64,000 bases of DNA from Panax quinquefolius (GCA_020205615.1 CM035165.1:90024005-90088004), one strand, 5' to 3'. Shown: positions 22,920-34,607, counted from the stretch's first letter. A program made the numbers and translations. The notes: generated from the sequence alone by a model not told the origin.

Positions 22920-24247
22920 GAAAAATATAGTTTCGATAATTGCACGTTTTGGGGCTCAAAAAATTACAGTAGAATACCTCCAACTTTTTCTTTATTTTTA
23001 ATTTAGTCATGGAAGTATTATCAATCTTGCACAAACTCCCCTAATAGTAAATAATGTGATTCAATAGTAAATTATGTGAATCAATAGTTCTAGACATGTG
23101 AAAATACGAATTATAGTATAGTACCTCCATCTATACCTCCATTTTTAACTTAGTCATGCAAGTATTATCAATCTTGCACCAACTCCCCTAATAGTAACAA
23201 GAATGTGAAACAATAGTATACACATGTGAACAAATAGTTATAATCATGTGAAATAATAGCAATCAATTGCTCATTTATCCGGTTAGATACCCGATTGGTC
23301 AATATAACCTCCAAAATCAATTATTATCGAAATAATGGTCGATTTTCACTAACACAAATAATTCCAACACAATGAAACCATTTTTATCAAAAATATAAAT
23401 TTTGAAATTTTGAAGTTTGACTTTTCCCAAAAAAGTCAACTGTTGACTTTTTGACCAAATAGTGAATTCTGGAAAATTTTGTGTTTATAGACTATTTTTA
23501 CTAATTTCATCGTTCCGGACTCAAATATCACGTCCGCGTCTCCAAATTCAACTCTGAACACAACTTCAATTTTAATAACATTCATAATTAATATTATAAC
23601 TCATAATATTTATCAACCAGGTCGTTCCCAGGAAAGAGGGGGCTTTCCAATAAGGATTTCTCCATATTGGCGCGCAATTAGGTGACCAAACCTCTCATTG
23701 ACAGAACTTCTAGACATTATAAATATTGCAATTTAATAATATTAATAACTTTGTCGTCTCAATTATTGATTTAATAAAATAACATATTATGCAGATGATA
23801 CTATGACAATAATTGAATCAATAATATGAGAGATATGATGTAGCAATTACTGTAGCAATAATTGAGTATAACTGAGTGACTTATCACGTAAGCATCAATA
23901 ATCAATACCGTGTGCTATTATGCAACCACGCGTATTACTGTATTTTTACTACCGGGTAGTTCAACAGTTAACGGTAAAACTTCCGCAGTTATTTTCATAA
24001 AGTATTTTTGTCGTTTTCTCAATCCGACAATAATTTCGTTGTGGGGGTCCACCAATGATTGTGCCGTTGTACGAATATTTCCTGTTAAAACGAATATTCC
24101 CCGACCAATCGAATATTATATAACAACTTGCGTACTTTGCAAAATTTGTAAATATTACCCACAACTATTATATCAAATCCACACCATAATATTCAAAAAT
24201 ATATTTCGAGAAAATTTAATCTTTATTCAAAAAGTTGGGGTCTTACA

Positions 24248-24252
24248 TCTTA
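24248..24252. repeat. Target-site duplication TCTTA, right copy
   Basis: Exact match to 13589-13593. Confidence 0.92.
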
Positions 24253-26224
24253 TATTTGGGGAAAACTGTAGTTAATTAATTTGGACCATAATAAGTAAAT
24301 ATTACATTAATTTGGGCCATTAAAGTTAATTAGGTCTAAATTATGTTTGTGTTATTTTAAATCCTAATAAAATTAAAAGAATTAATAAAACATGTTAATT
24401 AATAATTAAAGAATTAAAACCTAGCTATATTTCATTATGCCTGATGAGTTGTGGGAATAGAAAGAAAACAAAAGGAAGAGGCGGAAGGAGAACGAGGGAA
24501 CGTACGTGGCTGGAATTAAAAAGGGTTTGAGAGCAAGATCATTAAAATTTTATTCACCATATTCTTATTCTCAAAGGTAATTATTGGACTCTTTTTGAAT
24601 ACAAAATAATTATTTTGCTACTGTAATTACAATCTATTTCCTTGTTGTGTTTGCAATTTATTTTAAAATTTTATTATTCCGCTTGATTAATTGAATTTGT
24701 TAATGAAATTTTTATTTACAATTGGGATATATGATACATATGTATTAAGAAAATTAATTGTAACTGTAAATTTGCGACATTACGTTTATATATATATATA
24801 TATATAATGTACCTTTAGATTACAAACTGAATACGGTATATTAAAATTATTGAATTTTTGAAAATATAAACTATATAAGTTCATAATTTAATTATATGTA
24901 TTGTATTTTATTTTGATAATTAGATCGGATTGAGGGAGTCTAGCGGGTGATATTTGGATTTTATTTTGGTACTATATTAAGGTACGAATTTCGTACTTTT
25001 TCAGCGACATTCTTATTAAATTTGATTTTTCGTTTTGTTCCGCATTTCAAATTTGCCTATTGTTTCACATAATTGTTGCATGTGAAAGAAATATGATAGT
25101 TTCATGTTGATGTTGATACATAGAACTTGTATTTGTACTCTTTGGGCTAGTTAATCATGTCAACATATTTTGAAGACTTTATTCGTTTGTGTCATCCTTC
25201 ACATATTTTTGTTCACATTCGGATGTTATTTTAATTGTTGGTATTTTGTGATAGTATGTTCGTATCTAAAATAATTCGATGTCATTTGGAGATGGTCATG
25301 TAAGTCTTGTGATTTGAACCCCTTTTGGCTTACATTTTGTAGATTGATCCTTAGGGTATACTTGAGCTAACCTCCTATGGGGGTACCACATGCATGTCCT
25401 CTTGACACAAGGGTATGCCACCTTTTGTGGTGGTGTGATCAGTCCACGGCGTATCCTTTTGTTTTGTATGATGCTCTGGATGTGAGCTTTGGCCATTTGA
25501 TATATTTGTTCAGGATACGTATGGGTCGACCTAGTATTTGATTCGATACGATTTGTTTGGCGGATTAATGACGTATGTGTCGTGCGTACTATTCGATTTG
25601 ATTTGTATACTTCATGGTACCGATGTATTTTGTTAGCCTTTGACTATTTGTATTTGAGCTCAGTATGAAATTGTTACATTATAACCATTTGATTCAGCCT
25701 TCTTTTGTTTGCAATTGTTTTCACTATAGTTGTCGGTTCGACAATGTTAATCATTTGTACATTGTCTCATTAAATTTGATATATTCATATTTGGTTAGTA
25801 GTTGTAATTTTTCTTTCATTCAGTTCTTTTGGTACATATATATATATATTGTTTTATATATCATGTGCATTTTTATATCTGTACTGGGCAATTAGCTCAC
25901 ACTGTGTTCTTTTTTCGACAGGTAATCAGGAGTGATCAAGATTTGTGGGATGAGAGCTACCTTTGATCCAAATTAGTAAATTAGTTTTGAAACTATTATC
26001 GAACTTTGGTTTTCTAATATTTTGTAGATGGATGTTTTGGGCCTATTTTGGCATTCGTCCTTAGAAGTAGAGATTATGTTAATGTGGAGATCTTTCTATT
26101 TAATTGGCATTTAAAACTGTTGGTATCTAATCTATTTAGAAACACTTTGAGGTTTATTACAGGCTTGCATTTGTTATGTTTTGTGCGTGACATCCCTTTT
26201 CCTTTTTAGAAAAGGGGTGTTACA
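24253..26224 (+). repeat. Solo LTR B1, main part
   Basis: It continues the LTR begun at 13524 and ends AAAAGGGGTGTTACA at 26224, followed by TSD AATAT. It contains a donor-like CAAAG|GTAATT (24576/24577), a (TA)n run at about 24786-24807, and CTGGGCAATTAGCTCACAC followed by TTTTTTCGACAG (to 25921). A block at 25345-25460 (GGGTACCACATGCATGTCC..CCACGGCGT) recurs in LTR B2 at 45730-45815, showing that both belong to one subfamily. No internal region, so it is a solo LTR. Confidence 0.78.
24577..25921 (+). other. Putative intron inside solo LTR B1
   Basis: CAAAG|GTAATT as donor, and TTCTTTTTTCGACAG as acceptor about 40 bases after the GGGCAATTAGCTCAC box. It occupies the same relative place as in the Tk LTRs although the sequences between are unrelated by eye. 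Confidence 0.45.
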
Positions 26225-26229
26225 AATAT
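26225..26229. repeat. Target-site duplication AATAT, right copy
   Basis: Matches 13519-13523. Confidence 0.7.
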
Positions 26230-28452
26230 AATGAAGAATGAATTATCTTTAGCCTTCAACAATGATAAATCATATAGAATATAATAAACAACAAGTTTTA
26301 GATCATTATCTGCAGTGGAATAAATAATCCATTAGAATAGTCAAGTAGAACATAATGTTTGCTATCTTCTCTAATTTAAAAAATTCACCAATATAATTTA
26401 TCATTGTAACATCAATCAATAGTTCTTCTTTGTACCTAGTACAAAGAGAATTTTTACCACTCGTCTTTACCTGTAATGCCAAAAATCATGGTTATACTAA
26501 TTCATAGTTCATGTTCATAATCATGCCAATCAATATCTTTTGGTCATAATTATGTTTAGCAATTCATCTCTGCACTATATGCCAAAGATAATCAATTGTA
26601 ATAATAATAGTCATGATCATATATACCAATCTACAACTTTTAGTCATAATCATGTTAATCAATTCATCTTTGCACACAAAGATATTCAATTGTAACACCA
26701 ATGATCATGATCATACCAATCTACAACTTTTGGTCATATATAATCATGCTAGTCAACATTTCTTCAAAGTTGTAGAGGACGAATATCTAATGAAAACAGG
26801 CTTGGTATCACTCAATTCCGACAAAAGATGAATTTACTGTGATTTTTCTAAGAAGCTGTTGTATATAAGAAAATTTCACTCGGGAATTCAAAGAAGAATG
26901 CAACAAAGACTTAACTTGGAATATAAATTTTGTACTCTAGTTGATATTTACTAATACTTGAGGTAGCCTAGCATACCTAGAGAGAAAGTTACACTAAGAA
27001 GTTTTTAGAGAGAGGAAGGAAGTATAAGTAAGACAGTTATGAATTTTCTTGTGCTAAGTCTTCCTATTTATAGTCAAAATATCCCACATTTATAAATATA
27101 TTATTCATCAATTATCATTATCTTTAAACATAATGATTACCCATTTTCATCCATTATCTATACTTTTAAAAATAATGATTACCCATTTTCATCCATTATC
27201 ATTACTTTAAAAATAATGATTACCAATTTTATCCATTATCTTTATTTATTCAAAAGATTAATCCATTATCAATATTTATTCAAAAAGATAAATCCATTAT
27301 CAAAAAGATTTTTCCATTATTCACACTTTTTCAATATATTAAACATCCATAATATATTATTCACTCATTATTCATATCTTTTAATATATTAACCATCCAT
27401 TATTTTTACCTTTAATTTCTCTAGCTCATAAATAAATATCTTTAATCTACTACATATTAATTATTCACATTCCAAGATTTCATTTAATCTTTACTATTCA
27501 CAATTATTATTATATTATCTACTTCTTCATTATTGACTTAATGCATTACTATCACATATATTAGTGTTCTTCAAATAATGAGTAAGTCTAATAGTTTAAT
27601 ACTCGTGACATTTATTTATGCAACTTTCCATTACCACCCTTCCTATGATGACAATTATTGGTTCAATAATATGAGATATTGTGACAATTATTGTGACATC
27701 CCTAAATCCATGTGTTTGCTACAGTGAACTGGTATGTGCTAACTGATTTCTTCTGAGTGTGTAATTATTATAGACTTACAATATTGACAATCAGATCGTT
27801 CCCAAGAAAGAGGGGGCTTTCCGTATAAACGACTCGCAATTAAATAACACATTTCCTTGACAGAATTTTTTGAACATTGCCAATAATGTTTATTGAGCTA
27901 ATAATATCATACCAAATAATATGAGTTACCGTGCCGTGTCAATTTTTGATATAATAATATGAAATATTGTGCATTTGTTACTGTGACAATTATTGAATTC
28001 AATAATATGAAATACTATGTAGTTGTTACTGTAATAATTATTGAATCAATAATATGAAGTACTGTGCAATATCGTGTGATACTGTGAAATGTCGTGTGCC
28101 ACTGTAGAATAACGCGTGTTACTGTACTTTTATCACTAGATATTTAAATAGTTAAATGTGATAGTACCGTTGACATTTTTTTTATTAAAAAAATTATTTC
28201 TGTCATTTACTATATCCGACAATTACATCATTGTGGGGACTACTAATGATTGATTATTTCGGCATCGTCGTACTTTACCACATATTTTCTGACAGAAGGA
28301 ATATTTCTCAACAGAACGAATATTTCCCGACATACTTTTTATAATTGCACATATCACCCTTATCTTATCATTTTATTAATTTAACATCTTACTATTAAGA
28401 ATATAATTACAAGAAAATTAAATTCTTTTTATTAAAAATTTAGGGTCTTACA
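26230..28452 (-). repeat. Minus-strand chromovirus LTR D, main part
   Basis: The continuation of 13252-13523. On the minus strand it starts TGTAAGACCCTAAATTTTT at 28452. The U3 box (CAGATCGTTCCCAAGAAAGA on the plus strand, about 27797-27830), AT-rich tandem repeats (27110-27330) and stem-loop motifs (26430-26700) are recognisable. It is a diverged relative of the Tk LTRs. The TSD on the right is not exact (see the 12744 fragment). Confidence 0.72.
27110..27330 (-). repeat. AT-rich tandem repeats in LTR D
   Basis: Three units of about 46 bp built on AATAATGATTACCCATTTTC plus ATCCATTATC, followed by about three shorter units of about 30 bp built on TTATTCAAAAAGATAAATCC. They lie upstream of the TATA region on the minus strand. 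Confidence 0.75.
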
Positions 28453-29130
28453 AAGGAGATGAATTAAAATTTTCTTATTTATTTTTATCTTATTCTTCTT
28501 ATTTATTTTAGTTAGTGTACTTATTTTCATGTCTAGTTAATTTATTTAATCTAAGATGAAGATGAAATTAAATAATTATTCATGATAATATTTTTCATCT
28601 CTTCTATTATTTATGCTTTTATGTTTAATTGATTTCGCCTTCATGTTTCGTTATTGAAGTACCTTCATTTTATAGTTCTTATTTAATTTTAAATTAACTA
28701 AGAGGTTTTGATATGTTATTTTTAAGATATGAGTTTTTCATAATTCATGCTTACTCAAAAGCAGATTTGATCGGTTATAGTTAATTCTTAAATTTTCATA
28801 ATCTATATTTACCCATGTTAATTGTAAACTTACTAAATTAAAGGAAGATATATCAAAACCATAGTTAAATTATAAAATAGAAGAAATTGAATTACTTGTT
28901 ATGTTTATTATTTAATGGATTTGGATTCTTGGATTGTTTCCTCATTATTAGTTTTCATATTCTAATTAGTTTAATTGTAGTTAATCGATTCTCAATTTGT
29001 ATTTCTAATTCGCTTGAAATAAATATTAAGGATGTTTTAAAATTAATCTAGTCTCTGTAGTTCGACCTTTACTTGTGAGTTCTTTAATTTGACATTGTAT
29101 ACTTGCAGTTACATATTTTTATCACATCAA
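28453..29130 (+). repeat. Athila/Tat-like LTR, 3' part (plus arm of a palindrome)
   Basis: It continues the LTR of 12446-12743 from GGAGATGAATTAAA to TTGCAGTTACATATTTTTATC plus ACATCA. It has no reading frame. It is the left arm of a large inverted repeat with 29131-29694. Confidence 0.7.
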
Positions 29131-29995
29131 GTACGTAATAAAAATATGTAACTATAAGCAATCTAATCTCTTCTATTTTTATAACTAATAATAAATAAGC
29201 AATCTAGGAATCTGAATCGATCTATTAAACATTACACATAACAAGCAATCCAATCTCTTCTATTTTTATAACTTCATTATGGTTTAGATCTCCATTCCCT
29301 TTAATTTAGTAATTTTACAATTAACGTGGACAAACATAAATTATGAAAATTTAAGGATTAACTATAACCCATCAAAACTTTTTTGAGCAAACATGTATTA
29401 TGAAATACTCATATCTTAACAATAACCTATCAAAACTTCTTAATTGATTTTAAATATTTTTAAGAATTATAAAATGAAGGTACTTCAATAATAAAACATG
29501 AAGGCGAAATCAATTAAATATAAAAGCATAAATAATAGAAGAGATTAAAAATATTATCATGAATAATTATTTAATTTCATCTTTCTCCTAGATTAAGGAA
29601 ATTAACTAGACATGTAAATAAATACACTAACTAAAATAAAGAAGAAGAAGAAAATAAAAATAAATAAGAAAACTTTAATTCATCTCCCGTTTTTTCTCTA
29701 AAACAAAAGACCTATTTATTAACACAAATGAATTGTAACCTAATACTAATACATTGAACTTGGTCTTCTTTTTGGTTTTTATCTCTTTATCTCCAACTTG
29801 ACTTCAACTTTTCATGATAATCCTCCAAGTGTCATTTTTCATCTTTAAAAACTATAACAATTATCTTTTACTTATTCATCAAGATAAACAATTAAGATAA
29901 ATTCCAAAATAAACTAAAATGTATTATTTAAATAAAATAAACATATAAATTGATAAATATGGAAATATTAAAATGTATAATTAATGTGTTTATCA
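29131..29995 (-). repeat. Athila/Tat-like LTR, inverted copy (minus arm)
   Basis: On the minus strand it starts TGATAAACACATTAATTATA at 29995 and ends TTACATATTTTTATTACGTAC at 29131. Position for position it mirrors the plus copy (12446-12743 + 28453-29130) but is about 120 bp shorter, mostly missing sequence near its end (29160-29240). It is uninterrupted across the point where the plus copy was split. Confidence 0.72.
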
Positions 29996-29997
29996 GT

Positions 29998-30073
29998 ATT
30001 TAAAACTTACCCAATAAGGTTCAAGAATAATGAGGTTTAAAACTTACCCAATTAAGGTTCAAGAATAATGAGG
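29998..30073. repeat. Short tandem duplication, two units of about 38 bp
   Basis: Two copies of TTTAAAACTTACCCAATAAGG plus TTCAAGAATAATGAGG; the second has one extra base. It sits directly outside the LTR start. Confidence 0.85.
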
Positions 30074-30521
30074 TTTGCAAGTATGGAGATTTTATTCATA
30101 ACTACTGTTTATGCATAAATATTGGCAGATGGCTATATATAGTAGGACCAATAGAGTCACCATATGACCATAGGCATGTCTTCCATCAAAATCAAATTAG
30201 TAGAGTCTGATTTTGTTCATGAATTTCATAGATAATTATTTTATCTGATCCTTGAACAATAGCAAAGTATTGGGTTGTTGCCGTTCCCTTTAATGTAAAT
30301 AAAATGTCTATAAACTGATCGTGTTCATGGCATTTCATCAATCAATTGGTTATGTTCGTATAGTTTTTTGATGAAATGTTATGAACAACGATCAGTTTGT
30401 ATGATATTTGTGCGATTGTAGAAAAGGAGTGATGTGCTGAATCCCTACCACCAAAATAAGATATTTTTGCGATGAGTTTATAAAATATTTATGTTTACAG
30501 GCGTTTCATATATATCCCGAT
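30074..30521. other. Gene-free flank with a promoter-like block and a hairpin
   Basis: 30100-30240 resembles 42760-42890: GTTTATGCATAA, GGCTATATATAG, AATCAAATT, TCTGATT and TTTCATA in the same order. The TATATATA word could be a promoter core of a vanished or flanking gene. A stem-loop lies at 30312-30398. No reading frame follows before the hAT element. Confidence 0.4.
30312..30398. repeat. Inverted repeat, stem of about 32 bp
   Basis: The left arm AAACTGATCGTGTTCATGGC plus ATTTCATCAA pairs with the right arm TTGATGAAATGTTATGAAC plus AACGATCAGTTT with a few mismatches. The loop is about 22-25 bases. Confidence 0.8.
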
Positions 30522-32048
30522 CAGAGCCGGCCTTGGCCCAGGGCTACCGGGGCTACTGCCCTGGGCCCAAAGCTGAAGGTGGCCCAAAAATTTTTAATAT
30601 TCTGACTTGTGACTTCTAGAAGTCCTCACTTTTTAATTTGCTGCTTTGTTGAATTAATGAACTCTATAGTCCTCACTTTTGTTTCTACAAGCCAAGAGCG
30701 ATCAATCGACAAACAAAAACAAAGCACTTCCAAAAAGCAAAATACAAAAAGAAGAAAATATAATCTTCTCAAGGCAAGATCTTCTTTTCGCTTTTGTTCC
30801 TATTGATTTATCCGTTTTCTTATTGTTTGATTTGTTACTTGTTAGATCTCTTTGATTGATGTCTATAGAATATGTATGCATTCCTTTGTGATTGAAGGGG
30901 CAAGGGGGATTCTATTTCCTTGACTGGCTGATGATTTTTCTTCCATATGTTAATTAGTTTGTTCTTTGCTCTCCGGCCTATGAAAAATGAAAATCTATGT
31001 ATTCTGTCGAGAGTTCCAGACTGAAATGGTTATATTTTATCTGTAAATTGACTTTGTTAATGTTGGGGAAATGAATTTTCTTTGGTTCTATTTGATGGGG
31101 TTAACCGTTAATGTTGGTGATATGAATTTTCTTTTGTTCTATTTGAGAGATTGTTGGGTTTGGTGTTTGTTGAGCATTGGGGGTTTATGGTCAATAACGA
31201 TCTTTTTTGGGATTTTTGAAACGACTAATATAAGGAGATTTGTCCAGTCTCACAATTTTGCAATCAATTAGTTGACTCCCTACTTGTTTTTTTGGAATCT
31301 TTGCACTTTCTGATATAATTGTTTGACTTTTTCGATCAGAAAGCTGATTGTCATAGTGTGTCATTAAATATGTCAAATATTGTTATATAATTGTGAATAC
31401 CATATCACCATGTTAGAAGATTTGGCCAGTGTCACGATTTTGTAAATGATTTGTTGATTCCCTACTTGTCGTTTTGTAATCTTTGCACTTTCTAGCGTAA
31501 TGGTTTGGCTTCTTTGATCAGAAAATTGAATGTTCCAGTGGATCAGTAAATATATTTGTAAGTCAAACCATAAGTACCCTTGCCTTATTGTTTGATTTGT
31601 TACTTGTTAGATCTCTTTGATTGATGAAATAATCAATTTTTCTGTTTTTTGTTTTTTGAAATAAAGTATATGTATCAGATTGATATGCTCTGTTTTGGCA
31701 TGTGATGATTATTTGGTTCGATTAATTGTGAAGGATGAAAAAAAGATTGATCAAATCAAGAAATGCATATGGAGATTCGGGAGGAAGCATGTAGACTCAA
31801 ATATGTATTTTTTTGTTTTTTAATGCAATGTTTACAATCCAGGGTACTCTTTTTCTTTCGTTTGGGGTTTTGTCCCATTGAGTTTTCTCCAAACAAGGTT
31901 TTAATGAGGCCCCAAAGTGTTCTTCATTATCTTTTGTAAATTCTTATAATTTTAATAAAATTAATTAGTTGATAATTTATTTATTTTGTATAAAGGGCAC
32001 ACTTGAAAAAATTTGCCCTGGACCTTAAAAAACCCAGGACCGGCTCCG
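30522..32048. mobile_element. Non-autonomous hAT-type DNA transposon
   Basis: Perfect 8-bp TSD ATCCCGAT on both sides (30514-30521 and 32049-32056) and imperfect terminal inverted repeats (CAGAGCCGGCCTTGG versus CGGAGCCGGTCCTGG read inward). These are hallmarks of hAT elements. The 1.5-kb interior encodes no transposase. It carries direct duplications: a GTTTGATTTGTTACTTGTTA block at about 30820 and 31588, and a block of about 110 bp at about 31236-31345 repeated at 31415-31525. Confidence 0.88.
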
Positions 32049-32056
32049 ATCCCGAT

Positions 32057-32361
32057 ACGTCTCTCGTACCCAATTTTATTTTACATACTCAGTCGATCTT
32101 CGCTAGTGCCAGTGGCGGATCTATATATGTGCAGTTTGTGTAGGTAATTACCTACATTGGAATCTTGTTTTTGATTTTTTTTAGTATAGTTGTTAGTATA
32201 TTTGCCAAATTAGGGACTTAAATAAGTAAAAAAAGATCATTATTTTAAGGCCAACATATAATTTACTAAACATTTAATGCTAAGAGTCCAAAAAAGAATT
32301 TGGTTCTTTACAATGAAATTGTTTTACTGTCTCATTTACCTGACTTCTTAATTATTCCCAA
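32057..32361. other. Gene-free stretch with a hAT-like end fragment
   Basis: CAGTGGCGGATCTATATATG at about 32110 resembles the CAGTGGCGGA ends common among plant hAT elements. No matching right end or 8-bp duplication was found, so it may be a truncated copy or chance. Confidence 0.35.
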
Positions 32362-33655
32362 GATAAATGATATTTTTGTCGCTCTAAATTATTACCCACT
32401 TTTAAATTCATCCTTAAATTTCATTTTTCACCAATTAAGTCTTTAAAGTGACATTTTTTTTGCATTTCCGTTTCTTTTATCCGATATAACCCCAACCCGA
32501 CCTATTGTGATTAAATTTTGACCCAATCCGACCCAATTTGACCCGACCTCAATTTCACAAATTATTTTTTAAAAAAATTTAAAATAATAATAATTTTTAA
32601 TATTTTAAAATAAAATAATTAGAAAAGTTTTTTAAATAATTATTTTAAATTTTTTTTATCATTTTAGAAAGAAATATTAGAATTTTTTCAAAAATGAGTA
32701 AAGTTTCATAAAATATAGATTCAAAAAATTAAAGTATAAAATTTTTAATTTTTAATTATTTTTATGAAAATTTACACATCTTTTAAAAATTAAAATTTTC
32801 TATTTTTGTTTTATGAAAATAAAGTTTTTTAATTACTTTTTTGAATCTATATTTTATGAAACTTTACTCATTTTTAAAAAATAAAAATTCTATTTTTTCT
32901 GAAAATAAAGTTTTATTTTTTAAATCTATATTTAATAAAACTTGACTCATTTTTTTAAAAATGAAAAATTTTCTAATTTTTTGTGAAAACTAATAATTAT
33001 TTTTAAAAAATTCAATTTCTTTTTTAAAAAAAAATTGAATCAGTTTTTTATTTATCTTTTACTATTTTTGTATTTAAATTTCTATTTTTAATTTTATTGT
33101 TAAAAATTCTAATATTAAGAATACATATACTAATGGTAAAGACATAAATATTTTTTTTCTGAAAATAAAAGTTTACATAAAAAATGGAAAAAATCTATTT
33201 TTTAACAAATAAATTTTATTTTTTATTTAATTTTTTGAATCTATATTTTATGAAACTTTACTCATTTTGTGAAAAAATAAAAGTTTCTAATATTTTTTCT
33301 TAAAAATAATAATAATTTTAAAAATATTTAAAATAATAATTATTTTAATATTTTAAAATAAAATATTGTTTTTAAAATAACAATTATTAATAAAATAATT
33401 TTAAAATAATCATTATTTTTAAAATAATTTTAAAACTTTTTTACTTTTTTTTAAAAGTTAATTGGTAAAATTGGGGTCGGGTCAAATTAGATCAGGTTAT
33501 GTCAAAATTTGGTCAAAATGGGCCGTATTTGGAGTCAAATCATGTAAAAAGAACAGAAACACAAAAAAAAATATCACTTTAAAGACCTAATTAATAAAAA
33601 ATAAATTTTAATGACGATTTTAAAAATAAATAATAACTTGGAGGGATAGAAAACT
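32362..33655. mobile_element. Long terminal-inverted-repeat element, AT-rich interior
   Basis: The outer arms of about 190 bp (32362-32555 and 33465-33655) are inverted copies: TCTTTAAAGTGACATTTTTTT, then TTTCCGTTTCT, AACCCCAACCCGACC and TTTGACCCGACC on the left, mirrored on the right. The interior is almost pure A/T with homopolymer runs and repeated AATCTATATTTTATGAAACT words. No coding capacity. Long arms suggest a Mutator-like or foldback element. A clear TSD was not found. Confidence 0.65.
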
Positions 33656-33847
33656 TTATTCCACCGTTATTCACCACACACGTACATATATGTATATATA
33701 TGATCATTGTAATGTGATTTTTAATAATATGATCCCAAGTGCATCAAATAAGTGATGTAGACATGAGAGACATTAATAGTTAGTGACCTTTATCTATTTG
33801 TGACACTATAATTATAAAAATGCATTTAAGACTAACAATAAATATTA
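33656..33847. other. Gene-free flank
   Basis: AT-rich sequence between the long-TIR element and the MITE. I see only a short TATATATG run near 33690. Confidence 0.5.
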
Positions 33848-34144
33848 CTCCCTCCTATTTAGATTAAATGACGTTTTAGAGAGTTTAATTTTATTCTATA
33901 TAAGTGTCGTTTTGGAATCTCTATGCAATATTGCATTATTTTTTCTTAATTTACCCCTTTATTTAATATGCTTAGTAAATGCAATTGTGTAAAGAGAAAT
34001 AATTATTTAGGGACAATTGTGGAGAATGAGAAGAGACAATTGTGGAGAGAAAAATAATTAATTAGGGACACAAAAGATATTTTGTGTTATTTCTTAATAA
34101 GTGCGTTTAACTCTAAAATGATATTTAATCTGAATAGGAGGGAG
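33848..34144. mobile_element. Stowaway-type MITE
   Basis: 297 bp flanked by TA on both sides (33846-33847, 34145-34146). The ends CTCCCTCCTATTTAGATTAAA and TTTAATCTGAATAGGAGGGAG are inverted repeats of the CTCCCTCCGT type typical of plant Stowaway elements. It has no coding capacity. Two ACAATTGTGGAGA words lie in the middle. Confidence 0.88.
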
Positions 34145-34202
34145 TATATTTTTATTGACTTGAGATATTATTTTGCATGGGACATATTTAAAGTTAATTA
34201 CT
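34145..34202. other. Short flank with CACTA target-site duplication ACT
   Basis: The last three bases (34200-34202, ACT) are repeated after the CACTA element at 42467-42469. Confidence 0.8.
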
Positions 34203-34607
34203 CACTACAAAAAGGTTGGTCATTGGCGACGACTCCATTACCGACGACGTTATTCCTATCAATAATATCTTATATTTTATTTTACAAAAAAATTGGTCAT
34301 TGGAGACAACTCCATAACTCTTATATATTTAGACTCCATTATCGACAACGTTACTTAGGAGATAAAGGACTGGCTGCAGGGTACAGGGGGGCCGAAGAAG
34401 GGTAGAATTGTGGGCATTTCATGAGTCCCAACTTACACTTTAGTCCTTGCTGTGAGAGCTCGGCATCGCCCACCCACCGGAGCAGGTGGTGCGAGTGGAT
34501 CGAGTGCTTGCCTTTCATTATCTGATTTCTTCCGGCGGATCATAGAGGGGTGCATGGCGAGCAGTGTTGTGCAATCAGGCGCACCATCACGCTAGCGAAT
34601 CTACTAG

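Larger units (their letters stand above)
13594..24247 (-). mobile_element. Tk2: full-length Ty3/gypsy chromovirus (Tekay/Del-like)
   Basis: A complete minus-strand element of 10.65 kb with two LTRs (13594-16483 and 21317-24247), primer site, gag-pro-RT-RH-IN-chromodomain and a perfect 5-bp TSD. It is the same family as Tk1 and inserted into solo LTR B1. The two LTRs look more than nine-tenths identical by eye and differ in minisatellite unit number. The coding region has stops, frameshifts and damaged catalytic residues, so the element is dead although structurally complete. Confidence 0.95.
21317..24247 (-). repeat. 5' LTR of Tk2
   Basis: On the minus strand it starts TGTAAGACCCCAAC at 24247 and ends GGGGGCGTCACA at 21317. 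U3 box at about 23615-23695, TATA box at 22912-22919, donor-like AAAG|GTAGGG at 22784/22783, CAG acceptor-like at 21595-21597, minisatellite at 22385-22745 and stem-loop array at 21865-22100. Confidence 0.94.

Noticed and set aside
32110..32340. Second hAT element
   Set aside because: Only a CAGTGGCGGA-like left end is present, with no right end and no 8-bp duplication. Kept as a weak note in the flank entry.
34082..34405. 107-codon plus-strand frame
   Set aside because: It runs across the MITE end and the CACTA border. A chance frame over two unrelated repeats.
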